IMG/VR virus record: IMGVR_UViG_3300036770_003690 | Span: 1 to 58,586 of that record | Source of the DNA: a virus | Direction: 5' to 3' (one strand) | Length of the DNA: 58,586 bases | Shown: in pieces, positions 55,674-58,586 of the stretch | How positions within the stretch are numbered: position 1 is the first letter of the stretch | Layout: every line of letters starts with the position of its first letter | Notes under the pieces: generated by a model | What the model was told of the DNA's origin: nothing | What the model saw: only the letters and a program-made list of their open reading frames with translations | The model's database searches: none | Position numbers and translations under genes: made by a program

Positions 55674-56852
55674 TTAAAGTTTAAATCCAGCAAATGTATC
55701 TTTCTTCACATCTTGCTTAATACCACCAACCACATAAGATTCAACTTCTGTTTCCTGGGGAGCAACTTGAAGACCCTTAGAAGAAATCCAATGTTGCGTC
55801 CAAGGAAGTGGATTATTATTCGCAGGAATATCATAAGCAGGTTTGAGACCAATTGCTTTCATACGACGATTAGCAATCCATTCAACATACTGCTGAAGAA
55901 GTTTATCATTAAGTCCAATCATAGAACCATCTTTGAACAGATAATCTGCCCACTTCTTTTCTTCATTTACAGCACGATCAAACATTTTATAAACCCACTC
56001 TTCCTCTTCTTTTGCAATTTGTTGCATTTCAGGATCATCACCTTCTCTCCACTTATTCAGAATGTTCTGAGTAAGTGCTAGGTGTTGATTTTCATCTCTA
56101 GCAATTAGGGAAATAATTTTTGCACTCCCCTCCATAAGTTTGAGTTCACCAAAAGCAAAACTACAAGCAAAACTAACATAGAAACGAATACCCTCAAGAA
56201 TATTAACGTTTGCAATAGCTCGGTAGAGTTTTCTTTTAACATCATTGAGATCTTCTTTAGCGTAATCAACTCCCTCAAGTTTGTGTTTCCATGATTCAGA
56301 AGTGCCATAAGATTGTGCTGAATTAATGAATTCATTGTATGATTCTGTAACGCTTTCTGCACGTTCTAGAATTCTTTCATCATGAATAATAGTGTCAAAT
56401 ACATCTGAAGGATCTGAATATACATTCTTGATGATGTAAGTATAAGAACGACTATGAATCATCTCCATAAATTCCCATACTGTCATACATGCTTCCAATT
56501 CTGGAAGAGAACAATATGGAAGAAATGCCATTCCAGGTCCACGTCCCTGGACAGAATCAAGCATGATCTGATACTTCAAATTTGAAGTATAAATGTGCTT
56601 TTGCTCGGGACGAAGTGTTTGATAATCTCCTCGATCTTTTTGAAGGGAGACCTCCTCAGGTCTCCAAAAATATCCTAGTTGTTGTGTTGTAAGTTTTTCA
56701 AAGATAGGATACTTATAAGAATCGTATCTTTGAACCCCTAATGGTTTACCAAAGAACATTGGTTGTTTTTTTGTGTTGACTTCTTCAGTGTTAAAAACAG
56801 TCATTCCTTTAATAGTTTCATGTTCCTTGGTTGCCATAAAATCGTACTGCAT
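55674..56852 (-). CDS. nrdB: Ribonucleoside-diphosphate reductase beta subunit (class Ia)
   Basis: A 392-residue radical-generating subunit that works with NrdA to make deoxynucleotides. Iron ligands and radical Tyr are visible: Asp73 ('QKDRGDY'), Glu130 and His133 with Tyr137 ('MEMIHSRSYTYI'), the Glu of 'NILEGIRFYVS' and the Glu/His of 'ARDENQHLAL'. The Tyr is retained, so it is a normal tyrosyl-radical enzyme. It starts 40 bases after nrdA, in the same direction. Typical cyanophage gene that supports phage DNA synthesis. Confidence 0.95.
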   Translation of the reverse strand: MQYDFMATKEHETIKGMTVFNTEEVNTKKQPMFFGKPLGVQRYDSYKYPIFEKLTTQQLGYFWRPEEVSLQKDRGDYQTLRPEQKHIYTSNLKYQIMLDSVQGRGPGMAFLPYCSLPELEACMTVWEFMEMIHSRSYTYIIKNVYSDPSDVFDTIIHDERILERAESVTESYNEFINSAQSYGTSESWKHKLEGVDYAKEDLNDVKRKLYRAIANVNILEGIRFYVSFACSFAFGELKLMEGSAKIISLIARDENQHLALTQNILNKWREGDDPEMQQIAKEEEEWVYKMFDRAVNEEKKWADYLFKDGSMIGLNDKLLQQYVEWIANRRMKAIGLKPAYDIPANNNPLPWTQHWISSKGLQVAPQETEVESYVVGGIKQDVKKDTFAGFKL

Positions 56853-56892
56853 ACTTCTTCTCTTCTAGATTTAAAAAATTTACCAAATAATA

Positions 56893-58586
56893 TCAAATTT
56901 TACAAGACTCACAGTCTTCTTCATTTCCTAATTCAAGAATTTGATTAATTAAAGAATCCACCTTATCTAATTTATCTTCGGTGATTTCGTCAGTTTTAAT
57001 ATCATAAGTGTTTTGATAATAACTTGTTTTCCAACCATACTTATATGTGGTTAAAAGATCTTGTGCCATTATGCTAACAGGAACTTCATTATTGGCATAA
57101 TTCTCCGGATTATAGGACCAGTTTCCAGAAATCGCTTGATCGAAGAATTTTTGCATAACAGCAACAATATTGATATAACCAGTATTGCTAGGCATATCCC
57201 AAAGAAGCGTATAATTGTTCTTAAGTGTTTGATATTGTGGAACAATTTGCTTAAGTGGTCCTTTCTTCGACTTTTTAATGGACAAGTAACCGCGAGGTGG
57301 TTCGATTCCGTTGGTTGCGTTTGACACAACGGAACTGCTCTCCGATGGCATCTGTGCGGACAGTGTTGAGTGCCTGAGACCGTGCTCCAGGATGGATGCT
57401 CTAAGTGATTCCCAATCATGCTCTAATGGAATGGAAGAAATTTCATCTACGTCTCTTTTATATGTATCAATTGGTAAAATACCATCAGCATATTTGGTAC
57501 GTCCAAAGTGTTCACAGTGCCCTTTCTCTTTAGCAAGTTGATTAGATGCTTTTAGAAGATAATATTGAAATGCTTCAGAAAGTCCATGAACAGCATCCCA
57601 TGCCTCCTGAGAATCATACTTGAATCCAAGTTTAGCAAGGTAATGAGCAAGGCCAATATAACCAATTCCAAGAGAACGACGACGCTTAGTGAAGTTCTCT
57701 GCTGCTTTTACTGGATAATGCTGATAATCAATAATTTCATCTAGAGCACGAACTGAAAGATCACAAAGTTCTTCTAGTTCTTCATCAGATTTCACTTTAC
57801 CGACATTGACCGCAGAAAGAATACAAGTTGCAATTTCTGCATAATTATCATCATCAATATGTTGAATTGGAGTTGTTGGTTCAGTAATTTCCTGACAAAG
57901 ATTACTCATAGTAATTTGATCCTTATAAGAACTATGAGAATTGCAATGGTCAATGTTCATAATGTAAACACGACCAGTTTCGGCACGTTCTTTTAGAAGG
58001 TCAAGAATAAGTTCTTGTGCCTTAACAGTTTTCTTTTTAATTGATGGATCATTTTCATATTTGATATAGAGATCATCAAATTCAGGAAGACCAAAGACTT
58101 CATAAAGTCCAGGAACATCATTTGGAGAAAATAGTGTAATATTTCCGTCCTCAATAAACCTTTGATAGAAGATTTTGCTTAATTGAATAGAATAATCCAA
58201 TTTACGAACACGATTATCTTCTGTTCCTTTATTATTTTTTAGAACAAGAATGTCCTCTATTTCTTGATGCCAGATTGGAAAATGGACAGTAGCTGATCCA
58301 CCACGGATTCCATTTTGTGTGCAGCATCGTACAGTTGATTCAAACTTTTTAAGGAAAGGAACAACGCCAGTGTGCTGAACTTCTCCACCTCTGATTTTAG
58401 AGTTGATTCCACGGATTCGACCCGCATTAATACCAATACCAGCCCTTTGTGCGACATACCTGCCAATAGCCATATCGCTACTAAAGATACTATCGAGGGT
58501 GTCATCAACATCAACCAGAACACAAGATGCAAATTGACGAAGGGGTGTTCTAACTCCCGCCATGATTGGTGTTGGGATGTTGATTT
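56893..58586 (-). CDS. nrdA: Ribonucleoside-diphosphate reductase alpha subunit, 5' end outside window
   Basis: The frame stays open to the right edge, so the ATG inside it near 58563 is internal. About 564 C-terminal residues are present. Catalytic residues are seen: 'NLCQE' (Asn, Cys, Glu of the active site) and 'MPSESSSVVSNATNGIEPPR'. The radical-transfer Tyr pair is in 'KTSYYQNTYD', and the C-terminal redox pair in 'DCESCKI'. All point to a working class Ia enzyme. The stop is 40 bases before nrdB. Confidence 0.95.
   Translation of the reverse strand, partial: INIPTPIMAGVRTPLRQFASCVLVDVDDTLDSIFSSDMAIGRYVAQRAGIGINAGRIRGINSKIRGGEVQHTGVVPFLKKFESTVRCCTQNGIRGGSATVHFPIWHQEIEDILVLKNNKGTEDNRVRKLDYSIQLSKIFYQRFIEDGNITLFSPNDVPGLYEVFGLPEFDDLYIKYENDPSIKKKTVKAQELILDLLKERAETGRVYIMNIDHCNSHSSYKDQITMSNLCQEITEPTTPIQHIDDDNYAEIATCILSAVNVGKVKSDEELEELCDLSVRALDEIIDYQHYPVKAAENFTKRRRSLGIGYIGLAHYLAKLGFKYDSQEAWDAVHGLSEAFQYYLLKASNQLAKEKGHCEHFGRTKYADGILPIDTYKRDVDEISSIPLEHDWESLRASILEHGLRHSTLSAQMPSESSSVVSNATNGIEPPRGYLSIKKSKKGPLKQIVPQYQTLKNNYTLLWDMPSNTGYINIVAVMQKFFDQAISGNWSYNPENYANNEVPVSIMAQDLLTTYKYGWKTSYYQNTYDIKTDEITEDKLDKVDSLINQILELGNEEDCESCKI

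Noticed and set aside
1-58586. Integrated prophage or bacterial chromosome
   Set aside because: No integrase, attachment site or housekeeping genes were seen. The mix of virion, tRNA and metabolic genes fits a lytic T4-like cyanophage.

Overview
The window reads as part of the genome of a T4-like cyanophage (a myovirus of marine Synechococcus or Prochlorococcus). It is AT-rich and almost entirely transcribed from the minus strand. It pairs virion and fibre genes with cyanobacterial metabolic genes (phycocyanobilin reductase, heme oxygenase, CpeT, class I ribonucleotide reductase) and carries a very large tRNA array. No integrase, transposase or cellular housekeeping operon was seen. The only confident plus-strand gene is a GIY-YIG endonuclease at 55242-55667.

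Layout, left to right; transcription runs right to left. 1-808 is the start of an SLH-domain outer-membrane porin behind its own promoter. 901-10588 is a tight gene string: a small unknown, pcyA, a degenerate nuclease-like protein, a 985-residue glycosyltransferase/TPR/methyltransferase fusion, a fucosyltransferase, a second large glycosyltransferase/methyltransferase fusion, two methyltransferases and a beta-propeller protein. 10676-22351 is a 3891-residue collagen-like tail fibre with nine globular inserts and an S74 self-cleaving tail. 22372-35748 holds further fibre and structural genes, including a 2925-residue repeat protein, several of them behind TATAAATA-type late promoter candidates. 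35783-46673 is a second tightly packed string: cpeT, ho1, GT25, GT2-like, epimerase, methyltransferases, a GT6 enzyme, an alpha-1,2-fucosyltransferase, GDP-fucose synthase, GDP-mannose dehydratase and a mannose-isomerase-type cupin.

46800-51259 holds small phage genes and 29 ordinary-looking tRNA genes plus three aberrant tRNA-like loci. A tRNA for every amino acid except Glu is visible. Sigma70-type promoters (TTGAC, 17-base spacer, TAT--T) sit between the tRNAs and place the start site at or just before the tRNA 5' end. A 357-base hairpin-rich non-coding block containing a terminator splits the array. 51290-55134 holds small unknown genes, a staphylococcal-nuclease-type enzyme, a conserved phage unknown, an RlpA-like protein and a phage lysozyme. 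The window ends with nrdB and most of nrdA.

Together the genes suggest a phage that reprograms host bilin and nucleotide supply, supplements translation, and makes a fucosylated, probably methylated glycan. Two or three GT25-type domains (the class that glycosylates collagen in animals and giant viruses) lie on both sides of the collagen-like fibre, which makes the fibre a plausible acceptor, although this is not shown by the sequence. All calls come from reading the sequence; no database search was run.
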